A DNA stretch of 64,000 nucleotides from Rostratula benghalensis. Taxonomy: Eukaryota > Chordata > Aves > Charadriiformes > Rostratulidae. Below are positions 35,301-46,880 of this stretch, one piece after another (position 1 is the first letter of the stretch; each line of letters opens with the position of its first letter). The notes beneath the pieces are model-generated. The model was not told the DNA's origin. It made no database searches and saw only the letters and a list, made by a program, of their open reading frames with translations. The DNA is taken from the NCBI GenBank assembly GCA_013399305.1, contig VXAI01000018.1, forward strand, positions 1,349,822-1,413,821, in the 5' to 3' direction. A program made the translations under genes and the position numbers.

Positions 35301-38300
35301 CTTAAAACTGCTCAAGATTTGGATACAGAATTGCAGTGGGCAGCTACTGGAACACAGAAATCCACTCTACTGTCTCTTTTCTTTGATGTTGTAAGGGAAA
35401 AGCACATTCACAGAGGCCAGAAAGTACAAAACCTGCATACTGGTTTCATAGCCAAACAGATATATTTAAAAAGAGCTTCATAGTGTTGACATTAATATGA
35501 CACTTGGTTGAATCTGAAAGGACCTTAAAGCACTTTTGAAAGCTTTCTGCCATCTTATTATATTTTTTCCCCCTTTAAGGAGGCCTGAACAAGTGTGAAA
35601 TATACAACAAACGCAAACCAGTCATTACCAGCTGGTTCATACAGTAATACCTCCTTTTCCCACTAAGCACTAAGGTAACAACATGCAAACCATAGCACAT
35701 TTACCTTAAAAACAGCAAGAGTTCTTTAGGATAGCTGTCTAAATCCTTGGGAATCCCATGCAGCGTCACCACCTTCACCAAACAACTCAGCTGAAAGGAC
35801 ACCACAGTTTACATGAAAGAAAAAAAGCAGCATGAAAACATAAGAAAAACAATAAAACCAATATAAAGATTTTCCTCTGCTCCAAAGTAATTAAAAAAAC
35901 AACTACAGAAATCAGAGGGTTTTGTTCTCAAGAAACCTAGCCAACTGGGTTTTGACTTCTCCTCTCTTTGGGGAAATTCAGAACTGTGGGATGGAGACCC
36001 AAGACCAGTTACATTTGCTCTAGTCCCTGAAGTTGAATTTTTTTTTGTTCTTGCTGAAAAATCCTCATTGAGATCTTCATGACACCACCAAACATGGTGT
36101 TTCAAAATATGGGAACTGACCTGGCCTCCTCCCAGTTTGACATTCTTCTTCTTCATGACTTTGGCCAGCTCCTGAAATCTTTCTGCTTCCATCTCATTGG
36201 TAGCTGCACATGTGAAGCCTTGGAGGACTGACTGGGAAAGCCTGAAGAGTTACAGAAAGTAAATCAGAAGGGCAAGAACTTCAGGAGAAAATTCAGTGCT
36301 GATCTTCCACATACATAACTGACAATTACAGCAGGCACAAACCTCCCCCATTCTCAAAGTTTAATGCTCTCCAAACTCCATTCTCTCAAAAATTGCCAGT
36401 CTTGACCCATGTGGGAGAACACGAAGCCATCACTGGTCAAATAAATATAATCTCTAGACTCATAGTAGGAGTAGAAATGCAGGGACAACAAAATCTCCAT
36501 TCCAAGTAATTATTGCTGGATCCTGAATGACAAGATCAGTCTCCTTCCTGTGCTTTCAGCAGATGCCACACGTGGAAAGTGAAATGGAGTTGTGCAGATC
36601 CTCCTCACTGAACACAGTTTGCACAGTCTGGGAGAGCACAGGGAGAAGTCCTTAAAACTTCTATTACTTTCTACACGGAAAAGCTTCGTTGTGAAATCAG
36701 AAGGACATGGATGTTGAGTTGACTCCATTGTTTTGCCAGATACATAGCATGGGGTTTATAATTTTCCATCTCAGTTAGGAGAGCTGACAAAATACTTATA
36801 TCAGCCCCACTAAATTCATTGCCTGGAATAGCACTGTGGAAGGCTGACACATTTTCCAATTAGAAACACCTCCCAGAGAGGCAGTCAGGAGTGGGGTTCC
36901 AGGTGCCACCTCAGCCAGCAGCATCATTTTAGAAAGCAAGTGTGGTTTATGGGTACATTTTGCAGCCAACAGCCTGGTGAATCTTGATGTGACATGCCTG
37001 TGTTTGCGTTTGCATGGCATTTCCCATCTGGTGCTACAGATTGAATACAGAGTGTCTGCCATATATACCCAAGGAAACATGGAAATTGCAATCGAAGCAA
37101 ACACAAACATGGAAAATGGAAGGAGAGAAGAAAAACGCTACCTGCTGAAGTCAGGCTCTGTCTTTATCACATCGCTGAAAAACATGGCAGCCTGTGAAGC
37201 AAAGGCAAAGGGTCAATGGTTCACTGTGCTCCTCTGCAACATTCACCTGTGTTTTCAAGCAGATTTGCAGAGCAGACACACCAGCTCTGTAGAGGGCAAG
37301 GCTGACAGCGAGGGGTAAGAAGGACATAAGCCACCAGCATATTACCTGTTCTTGAGTCCACATTTTACTGTTGAGATCCTGAATATTGGGCCTCTCTTCC
37401 CCAAAAACAAGCAATGATTTTGGAATGTAACTGGCCAGAGCATCAGGGACATATTTAACCAGGTCAGCAGGGTGGTCTACACTGGAGTAAATCTTACAAA
37501 ACAAAACAAAACATATCATTCAAACACCATGGCTAAAATAAACAATTGCTGGAGAAGAAATGATAAACTGGAAAGAAGCCAGGCAAATTCCCCTGCTGAT
37601 CATCTGGGCATTTCTTGGAGACCTGATGTGTGAAATATTTCCTGTTTGACGTATTCATCAGACTAGGAGAGCTGTTTGGAACAAGTACCTGGGGTTCTGA
37701 TGAATGGGAACGATTCTGTCCCTTATCAGTTTCCCACCTCCTGGCTTTAAGCCTAAAAAGGTTAAACAGGCCAGAAACGACAGACGTGCCTTTCCTCTCT
37801 GCCAATGCAAACAATGTCTCAACTTTCTGAAGGCACGTTGCAGATCAATCTGGTGGTGAATGAGATGTTATTTCCCTAACACTTCACACGGAGCCCTGGC
37901 TTCCCCATTGACCTGGGACATGCTATAGGCAGGGCCTCTGGTGCCAAACACAGTTCAGAGTCTTTCCTAGGACAGGGATGAATAACAACACACTTGAATG
38001 GTACACATGCACTTGTGAAAGCTAAAGTCATGGCAAGAAGGAAGGCAAAGAGGTGTCCAAATCTTATACAATCACATGGCAGGATGAAATACTGTATTGC
38101 TGAAGGACCAGTCTACCCTAAAACGGACTTTGTCAGCCACCTTCCCTTCTGACATGTTCTCACCCCAAACCACGTCAGTCTCCTTTCTCTGAAAGCATCT
38201 TTTCAAGTCAGTGGGGAGTAGCTTCCAGGACTACCCCATAAAACAACTGTCTGTTCTGCCCTTGTCCCCAGGAGGCTCAGCAAGACATGGTGGCTGGCTG

Positions 38301-41300
38301 CCAAGGACATCTACACAGGCAAGGTGATAGGGACTTGTGATGCTTGTCCTGCTGCACACTCTGGCAATGACAGACATCCCCCCAAGGGAATGCTGTCTGG
38401 GTATGCGGGTGTGTGTCAATGCCCAGCCCCTGGTAACCAGTGTCCTTAGCTGTGAGTCACTGGAACTTTGCTAATATATGACGCCTGAAAAGAAAACCAA
38501 CATCACCTTTTCCACAAATATCCTCTTCAGAGAAGAGGGCAGGGTCACCACGTGCTGAACAAACTCAGGTGACTCAATGGCTTCCAAGATCACTTCTGGA
38601 GACAGACTTCGAAGAGTGCTGCTGTTGAGCCCAGCCACCAAGCTCCCCAGCTTTACCAGCCTCTGTCCATTCGGGATCTGAAAGATAACACACACAGGCA
38701 TGAGAATGTGAAGGGCCAGACATCATTTGCTGGCAGCCAGCTATACCCAGCCCAGTGTGAGGTGCATTTGTGGAGTTTACCCTTTATACCTGATAGCCAG
38801 ACCTCAGCAGTTTGTTGATAATAGCGCTGGACTGCTCAACGTTCCAGCCACGAACTTCACCCAGGGTAGGAATAGATGCTTCAAGGTCTCTATCACTGAT
38901 GCCATTTTCAATGTCAGATACAGACAGCCCAACTGCAGCCTGGCCCAATGAACGCAGGACTGCAGGGTTGAAATGCTCAAATTTTCTCACCAAAGAAGAT
39001 GCAACCTGAAAATGTTCCACACAGACAGAAAAGAAAGTCAGAGCAGCATCAAGTGAGCCTATGGAATCCTATGGCCTTTGGATGTCTTAAATCACTGGAC
39101 TTTGTGCCTCAAAATTGTGTGATGAAGCCCGTTGATGGACTGCCTCCCCTCTAAGATTTTGCACATCATGAAACACCAGCCAGATGCCACAATAAAAAAA
39201 AAGCAAGATTGCCTACAGGAGTCTACACAGGGGGACGCATGAGAGTTGATCCTCAAGTCTAACAGATTTTGTCTGGATGAACGAAGAACTGAGTCACAGG
39301 GCTGGACAGGAGATTACCTGCAGTTCCTCTGTTGTCAGGGAGGAGGAAGATCTTTCTCTCCTTACTCCTCTGCGTGTCAGCTTCAATGGGCAGTTCTTAC
39401 TGATCCTCTGGGCCAAGTTTAAAGCATCATCTCTGCTGAGGTTGCTCACTGCCGAGGGGCTCAGGTAGCAAACAAATCTGTCTGGGAGACTGCAGGTGGG
39501 AGACAAGGGGGAGAGGTTGCCAGTATGACAGACAGTTACTCTGACAGATCTTTCCTTTTCCCTCCCCACCCAGGAGGGAGCTCTTTTCCAGTGCACATTT
39601 CCCCATTTAGCTCTGATGGTGCTGATGCTCCTGTTCACAGAGAGCACTGCTGTGTCAGGCAAAACTCCACAAACACACAAGATGTGCTGTTGGTCATTAG
39701 TTGGTGGCTGGTACTGCGTGACAGTCATTTCCCAAGATTTGGAACTTTTGGTCTGGCCCTCCCCAGGACCAAGTGCAATGCAATTATTTGAGAAACAGGG
39801 AAATGCTTTAAAGTTTTCATGGAAGCAGCCAGCAGAATCCCCACTCAGCAAACTTTTTGCTAAGTCACAGTACCATGCTGAACCGTAGGGCAGGCAGGAT
39901 GTCAGGTCAGGTCTTGTACCTTGATAAGGGAAAACCAGGTCCAGAGGTGAGCAGCGAGGTATAGTACACAGCTGTCTCCTGGAGCAAGGTGAGGTTGCTG
40001 ATCATCTGTATATTGACTGGATCCCTGGCAAATTTTTGAAGCTGAGGATTTTGACATGGGAAAAAAAAAAAAAAAGAAAAAAAACCCCAACAAAAATCGT
40101 TTAGATGGGTATTTTAGTAATGACAGTCACTTGAGACAGTTGGAACAAACCTCACTTCAAGCAATAAGTTGTTTGTTTTTTTAGAGTCATTCACTAAACT
40201 AGGCCCAGATGTCAGTCCAGTCTTGAGATAAAATTTGGGTTTGTTCCCCTTATTCACTCCAGTTTGCCTTCTGCAGAATTACCTGTGTAAAAACAACTTC
40301 TGTGCAAGCACCTCTTATCACAAGAAATCACAATGGGACGGGGCAAAAATAAGAACTGAAGTGACTGCTCACCATAAACAAACAAGGGAAATGTTCCTGT
40401 TAGCAGCACTTTCCTGAATTTTGGGCAGGGTGGGAAGAGGACTTCCCAAGAACAGAGTATTTTGCACACTGCATGTTCTTCATCACAATGAGCCTGCACT
40501 TACTGTTGGTTCATCCCCGAAAAGCTGCAGGTCTCCAACAGTAGCATGCTCCAAGAAGGATCCAAGATAATTTTTAAACCAAGCAGTGGAACTCAGACCT
40601 GGAACTGTTGCATTGTAGCATTTCTGTTTTGATCCTGCAAAACAGGCAAACACCATCAAACTACAGACATTCATGGTATCAGGCAGTCAGTGGAGACTGG
40701 AGATTCCCGAATGCAGAACTGGCTTCAGCCTGGCAGAGAACTTGGACAGCAGAGACCTCCTTAAGTGTCTCTGATCACATATAAGTGCTCAAATCTGCAC
40801 ATTCCCTACACATGGGACGGGACAGATGCCTCATTCCTGCACAGCCCTCCAAATATTTTGTCACCAGTCTCTCTTTCTTCCTCCCTTCATATCTGCCAAA
40901 AACTTTTTTGCAGGACATTAAATTTCTGCATGGAAGCTACTGCCAGGGGAGGGTCTCACCCTTTCTGAGCTACTTCTGAACCCAATTCTTTAGCTCTCGG
41001 GAGCAAATCCCGCACTGTTCTTTCACAACAAAAAGCAGTGAATTCCATTTCCACAAGATGTAAGTCAGCATAGGACTGACTGTGCTGATTTATAAAACTC
41101 TGGATTAACAAAGCCTTCAGACAGAGAAATGATCCCTTACACTTCTTACCACTGTCATGTTCCCAACCTATTTCCATTGAAGAGACAATATAAATTCACC
41201 AAAAAATGTGTGGAGCCTGTGACAGATTGCAGCTATGTTATAGCATGTATCAGTGGCTTCAAGCATTCTGTTGTTTCATTAAAAAAAAATGAGCCATTTA

Positions 41301-44300
41301 CCATCCTGGATGAGAAAGTATTTGATCCCAGTGTAAAGATTCCTCTGTTCTTCCACTGGAAGGTCAGAATAGATGCCATTCAGGGCAGCCACTCTAAAGA
41401 AGGATAAGAAAGGCAGACATCTCAAACAGGGTTGGATTCTCACAGAAACTGCTGTTACTATCAATCACATCCCCTTTCAAAGCTATAATTGAGACCTCCC
41501 TTCACAAGAGCCCCCATGATCACCTAGGGTCATGAGGACCAGTTCCAGGGCCAGCAGGAGTGTTATGAAGCCCTGGAGAGAGCTTCTCAGAGACCTTACA
41601 GCACTTATAGGATTGAGCCTCTTGTTTGAGAGTGAGGGCCACTTTCCTATCTCAGCAACACAGGACTGAACAATCCTTGTGTTCAGCACTTACATCTTCT
41701 GAAACGCCTCACAGAACACGTTTTTGGCACGGAGACAAGCAAAGACTTCAGGCTTGACCAGGAATGGCTGAAGCCCCTGGTGGACCCACTGAGACAAAAC
41801 GGGTGGGCTGTCAATATCAGGTACTTGCAACATCTTCTCCCACAGGCCATTAATGAAGATCATGCTCCACTCAAGAGAAAGAGGCACGTGAGAAAACTGA
41901 AGGCAAGAGATGAGAAGAAACACCTGAATTCAAGTGAATATGGCCTCCTAAACAAGCATTAACATAAATCCATGTGAATCTGAACTTTATGACCAGAATC
42001 ACCCCTAGCAATAATCCCATCTCTCAATAGTGACTCTCATCATAGCAGTATTTATGCAATTCAAGCACGGTCGGTCTGTAATTCACACAGGAAGCCCAGG
42101 ACTGTGCTGCCACTGCAGTCAGCAACAGCCAACCAACGTGATTTCATGGTTATTTTTCTTATCTTCCCAGCTATTTTTAACAGCACAGAACTCTACAATG
42201 TTGGTGCAGGTCCACTGGTTGAAATAGTGTCCTTTTTCAATTAAGGTAACGATAAGATAAAAAATAAGGTAAGATCAACCAACGCCTTCCACTGGTATTG
42301 ATGTTACAGGTGAACAACCTGTTGGATAGGTGATACCCACCCGCTGGGTGAACACAGTCAGAGCAGCTACAAGCTTCTCAGCATCGTATTTGGAAAAGAA
42401 GAGAAGGGAGTATTGCGGATCCATAACACTGGCAGGTTCAGGGGTAAGGCAAGAATACAAGGATACGAGGAAATCATCCGGAAGGTCCCGGAGCCAAGCA
42501 CTCTGAAAAAGAAAAGGGGAAATCCATACAGACATAACAAAAGGTGTGTCACACCTGGAGAGGCTGCAGTACGGGATCTCCTTCAGGTGTGCTTCACTAC
42601 CTCACCCACACGTGAGCGTGCAGCACTGTAAGGTGATGAAACCTGTTGGCAGGACAGTCAGAAGAAAGTCCAGCTCACACTGACTTCAAGCAAGTCTAAA
42701 CACGCCCAGTTCCAAATGCTGGATCCTTCTGTTACTTAGTCTTTGCTCCCCCCCCAAGCAAAAAGTAGCTTTAAAAACCTTTAATCAAAATGGTTTCCCA
42801 CCAAAAAACCCCCAAACCCCCGCCCCCCAAAACCCCAGCCATTTAATCAAAGTTGAAAGAAAGAAATTTAGTCATGCCAGAAACATTTTTTCAATGGAAA
42901 AAAAAAAAAAAAAACAAACGAAAAAATACCCAACCAAAAAGTATTTGAAGAAATTGCAACTTTTTGGTAGAAACACTTATGGAAAATACAAATATTTGTC
43001 AATTCTATTGTAATTAGTGGCAGCACAGCTACTTTGAGATAATGACAAAAGCAGGGAGGTAAACCTGAAATATTCCAGATGATATTTTCCACACTGCAGC
43101 CACTTTTTATTGAGCTCATAAGTGTTTCACCCTGACAGACATGGGTTACTGTCATGCAGAGATTTGTTTCAACACTACGATGCCAGTTTCTAGTAGCCAA
43201 TTAGTTCTGGAAATCTCCCTTGTCCCATCTTCTCATTTGGGAGGTTTGGAAAAGCCAGCATCCCCACTTCCACAGACAGCCCCAGAAAGGCCTCCACGGT
43301 GGTATGGTCACTCCATGGTCACTCCAAGGTGACACTGCCACAGCCCAGTGCTCTGGATGGTCCCCATGTCCCTGTGTGTGTGACCCCATCCCTTCTCTCA
43401 GTCTTGTGAGGGAAACCTTGACAACCCAGGTCTGAAGCCTGCACAACGTTTAGGCCACTCCATTCACAGCCAAGAGCGGGACTGCTTTTAGAAATGGCAG
43501 AAATGGCACTATTGTCATGGAAAAGAAAACACCAGCCCATGAAAAGGAGGAGACTGATGTTACCTGTGCACAGGCGTATTGACCAAAAGTGAGGCTGCAG
43601 GGGGAGGCTTGGCCACGGGCTACCTCCAGAACCATCTCCTGGCTGACACTGGTGGGGAAAAAGAGCAAAGACATCACCTCCATGCAATCTGCCCCACAGC
43701 TGGGAGCTGGGGACAAAACTGGCTGAGAGCTGGGACCCCTTTTGCAGACATAGACGTGGGGCAGAACTGCTCAAGCCCAGGCAGTCAGTGAAAGGTGTAT
43801 GATCACCCCCGACCACACGTTTTTATTCTTTGGAGTTTTGTTCATCTGCAGCAAGGAGAGCCCACCCATTAAGGAACAGGAGCAATGCCAGGCAGCCCTA
43901 ACCATGAGGCACAGCCCACAGAATAAGGATAGAAGAACAAACAAACAGCTGCACCATTGATGAGAATTATTTCCAGGGACCCTATGGGAACAGGGAGAGG
44001 GTACTTGTAAATTGTTGAAATCAAGGCAGAAATCAAGATTGATGAAGGCATGAAGAGGACCTGTTTGAGTCTTAGGCCCCCACCACTAGCCAAGCTGAGC
44101 TCAGCACCAACGCTAAGATTCTTTGAGCAGTAAATCCCCCCATGTCAGGCTGCCTGACACACCAGGGACTTGCCCTGCTTTTCTTTGTCCTGCACAGACA
44201 GAGCCCCAGGAAGGCATTTTCCCTTTACTGTTTCAATGAGTGCAATTAGAGTCCTCCCTGCCCACAGGCAACCCTGGGCCTTTGCTGGGAGAAAGATGCT

Positions 44301-46392
44301 ACACCTGGTTTCAGAGGTTCCCTGCTATCCAAATTGACATCCCCAACAATCCAGTATCACTCCCAAGGAAAATGCTGCCAAGATAATTCGCTGACGGTTC
44401 ACATACCTTTCCACTGAAGCACACACGGCAGATTCTGATTCCCCAAAAAAAGAGAAACAGACAAAGGTAAGGGAACTGTGACAGGAACACGTATACAGAA
44501 CCATGTCTGAATCTTCCTTACAGAGATTACTTGGTAAGAAACTCACCATTGACAGGGGAGCTGGAGCACTGCACCGGGAGAAAGAGAGAAAGGAGATGAT
44601 CTTATCAGGCAGTTACAAAGGTAGCACAAAGTTATTTGTGATCGTTGCACATGGACAAGCATGTTTGCTGCAACCATCTGTATTTGGATCTGGCCTGAAA
44701 ACAGACAAGTGCCTGGGTCCAGAGCTCCCATCTTGCCATGCTAGGTCATTGCCATCTGCAAAATTCATATCAGTGCTGGCTCTGTACTTCAAACAGCTGG
44801 AAATTTCAGGGTTATGCGAGTCCTCCCATCACTCGGATGTGAGAGCTGATGGGATGGGCTGTTCTCCTGATGATTTGAGTGTGGTCAGTGGGTGTCACCT
44901 TCACTGAACTGCCTGGAGATGTGCTTGCACTGAAACCCTGGAAAAACCTGGAGAAGCCACCCCCACTCCACTCACTGCTTGGGAGACAGGAAGGGGAAGG
45001 GAATTTACCATCCATCTTCATGCTCAACATGCTGGATCTGGCTTGTAGCAATCAATTCCCATCAATGCACCGAAGGGGCTCACACTGACCACCAACTGTA
45101 ACGTGCTTTGCAAGAAATGGATGACACATATTTTAAACATGCACGTTTGCCTTACCAGATGTGTCCCAGCAGAAGTTGCAGCAGCTGCCTGCCAACCTGG
45201 AAGAAAACGTTGCATGATTTTAGCAGCAAACCCAGGACAAAGCTCCTTCCCACCGTCCAGCCCCTGTCTGGCTTAACAGATCCTGAACATCACTCATCTC
45301 ACTACATTATTTTATTCCTCATTCTTTACATAGTCTTTCACAAAATCATTTCTGTCAGACCTTTCTGCTGTTTTGTCCTTGACTTTGTGACAGCTGACTG
45401 GGTGAGCAGACATGAGGTCTCCTCTATCCTGACAAAGGGTACTCCTCTATCCACACCAGGTCAGACTGGCAGAGGACAGAAATGTGGTGCCTTAGATGGC
45501 ACAAGAGATTGCATGCACGTCTGTCCCCAAACAGAAAAAGGCAAGGAAAGGGGCAGAAACAACACTCTGGGAATGGATCTTGCTTTTACAAGTAGCCTAC
45601 GTATTTCTGCTGCATAGAGACATCCCTCCTTGTACAGGATGATAATAGAAAAGTGGAGAGAACAAAAAATAATCACATTTTCATCAGGGTGTCCCAAACA
45701 CATTGGTCAGTTTTGAGCAGCAACAACTGCTTAATTAAAGAAAAAAGTTATCCATTTACTTGTTTTTTCTTCCTTTAGTACTGCTAACTAAGCCTACTGT
45801 TAATGGTCCCTTTATGTAGCTGTTCCCCAGCTGGTGGTTCATTAGATTGTTTGTAGTGTTACAAGTTCAATGTTCTATTTTCATCAATATTCACTCCAAA
45901 TATGACCCCAAGTCTTATGAGGAAGGAAGAATAAAGCACTGACACTTTCTAAAAGAAACAAAGATCCCACTCTGGAATCCCTTACTACCAAAAAAACAGA
46001 TGGAGGGAGAATAGGGCATATAGAGATAATGGGATTCAGCGAAGGTTATTTCTTAAGTGCTTTTCCAGAGACACCTGAATACTCCAACAAAAGCAGCAGT
46101 GAGCAGACAGCTCTGCAATGACAGGAAGAGAATTAATTCCAGTTTTGTCTTTCCACCCGGTTTATTACAAAAACAAATATATTTTGGTTACCAGATACAA
46201 TAATACACGGGCATAACTAAGGGCTGGAGATTTAGAGCAACCACTAATGTTCAACAGTCTTTCAGGACAATTTTCTCTTTTGAGCTTTACCTCAGCTACA
46301 GCTGCTGGTAAGGAAAATCCTCCTGGGACACCCTCACGGTAATACTCACCCACCAAAAGGAGGAAGCCCAGTCCTGGGAGAAGAGGCAGCAT
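29364..46392 (-). CDS. MSLN: Mesothelin, long form with N-terminal extension (gene B; MSLN position)
   Basis: Mesothelin-superfamily precursor, secretory. Exons 5' to 3': 46392-46350, 45196-45156, 44568-44547, 44434-44407, 43642-43564, 42502-42341, 41896-41694, 41393-41302, 40634-40504, 40041-39920, 39489-39318, 39005-38790, 38677-38507, 37492-37346, 37191-37142, 36241-36121, 35790-35705, 35099-34970, 34839-34649, 33903-33813, 33320-33209, 32972-32788, 32028-31882, 31614-31481, 30920-30793, 30246-30152, 29552-29364. All 26 junctions are in phase, giving about 1095 aa. Signal peptide MLPLLPGLGFLLLVG; residues to about 560 form an extension related in style to otoancorin/stereocilin repeats. 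SVLQGFTC starts the MPF-like part; the furin-type site RHKR is at 798-801; YPGGYPES, LKALSKDGV and SLTIPEVKNLLG match mammalian MSLN. The frame ends IIMPKH-TAG without a GPI tail. The orientation, convergent with gene A, matches human MSLN/MSLNL. Confidence 0.85.
32340..32750 (+). mobile_element. Old, degraded CR1-like fragment
   Basis: Plus-strand sequence follows the CR1 3' half in order but with many changes. It has CTGGATACTATGTCCAG, then AGCCTTAAGAAGACTAGGTG, CAACTACCTAATGGGA, then a poorly conserved 3' UTR. It fills most of gene B intron 22 (32029-32787). It is clearly older than the other copies and its edges are approximate. Confidence 0.55.
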
Positions 46393-46773
46393 TTCTGCAA
46401 AGGTCTTCAGAGCACCCATACATGCGAGGAACCACCTTATTTCAGCCAAGAAAAATCAAACACGTACAATAGTTAATTGCAAAACCAAACTCAGAGCAGG
46501 AAAGTGAAAAGGTGACTGTCTCACAAGCACACTGACACATCCCAGCGCCCTTCACAAAACCTATTTGAAACTAGACCCAAATCACACCAAAAAAAAAAAA
46601 CCCCAACTCTTGAGGGTCCACTATGTCTGGGAAAGCTCAGAGTCTCATGTGGAGAATTCAGAGCTCGTTCAGGTATATTCCCTGCTACCGATGCCCTGAA
46701 GTCAGGTTCCCCTGTGGCAGAAGAGGGTAAGAGGTTGCACAACCCCGCTGGGAGGGTGAACTGGGGCACTTAC

Positions 46774-46880
46774 CTCTGAGCCACCAGTCCTGGGCACTCA
46801 GTGTCGCAGGGCTACGATCCGTAGAGGGCTCCTTTTCACTGAGCAAGCCAGGGTGTGTCTGTGGCTTCTCAAAACTTCAT
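46774..46880 (-). other. Possible 5' noncoding exon of gene B
   Basis: The coding first exon of gene B begins only two bases after an AG acceptor (ATG at 46392, acceptor ending at 46395), so an upstream noncoding exon must exist. A good minus-strand donor (CTCAGAG|GTAAGTG) at 46774 is the nearest candidate, with a TATA-like TTATAGG on the minus strand near 46918. The 5' edge is a guess. Confidence 0.3.

Noticed and set aside
40956..41177. Possible extra gene B exon on the minus strand
   Set aside because: Exons 8 (ends phase 1 at 41302) and 9 (starts phase 1 at 40634) join directly in phase. This stretch lacks a matching acceptor/donor pair.
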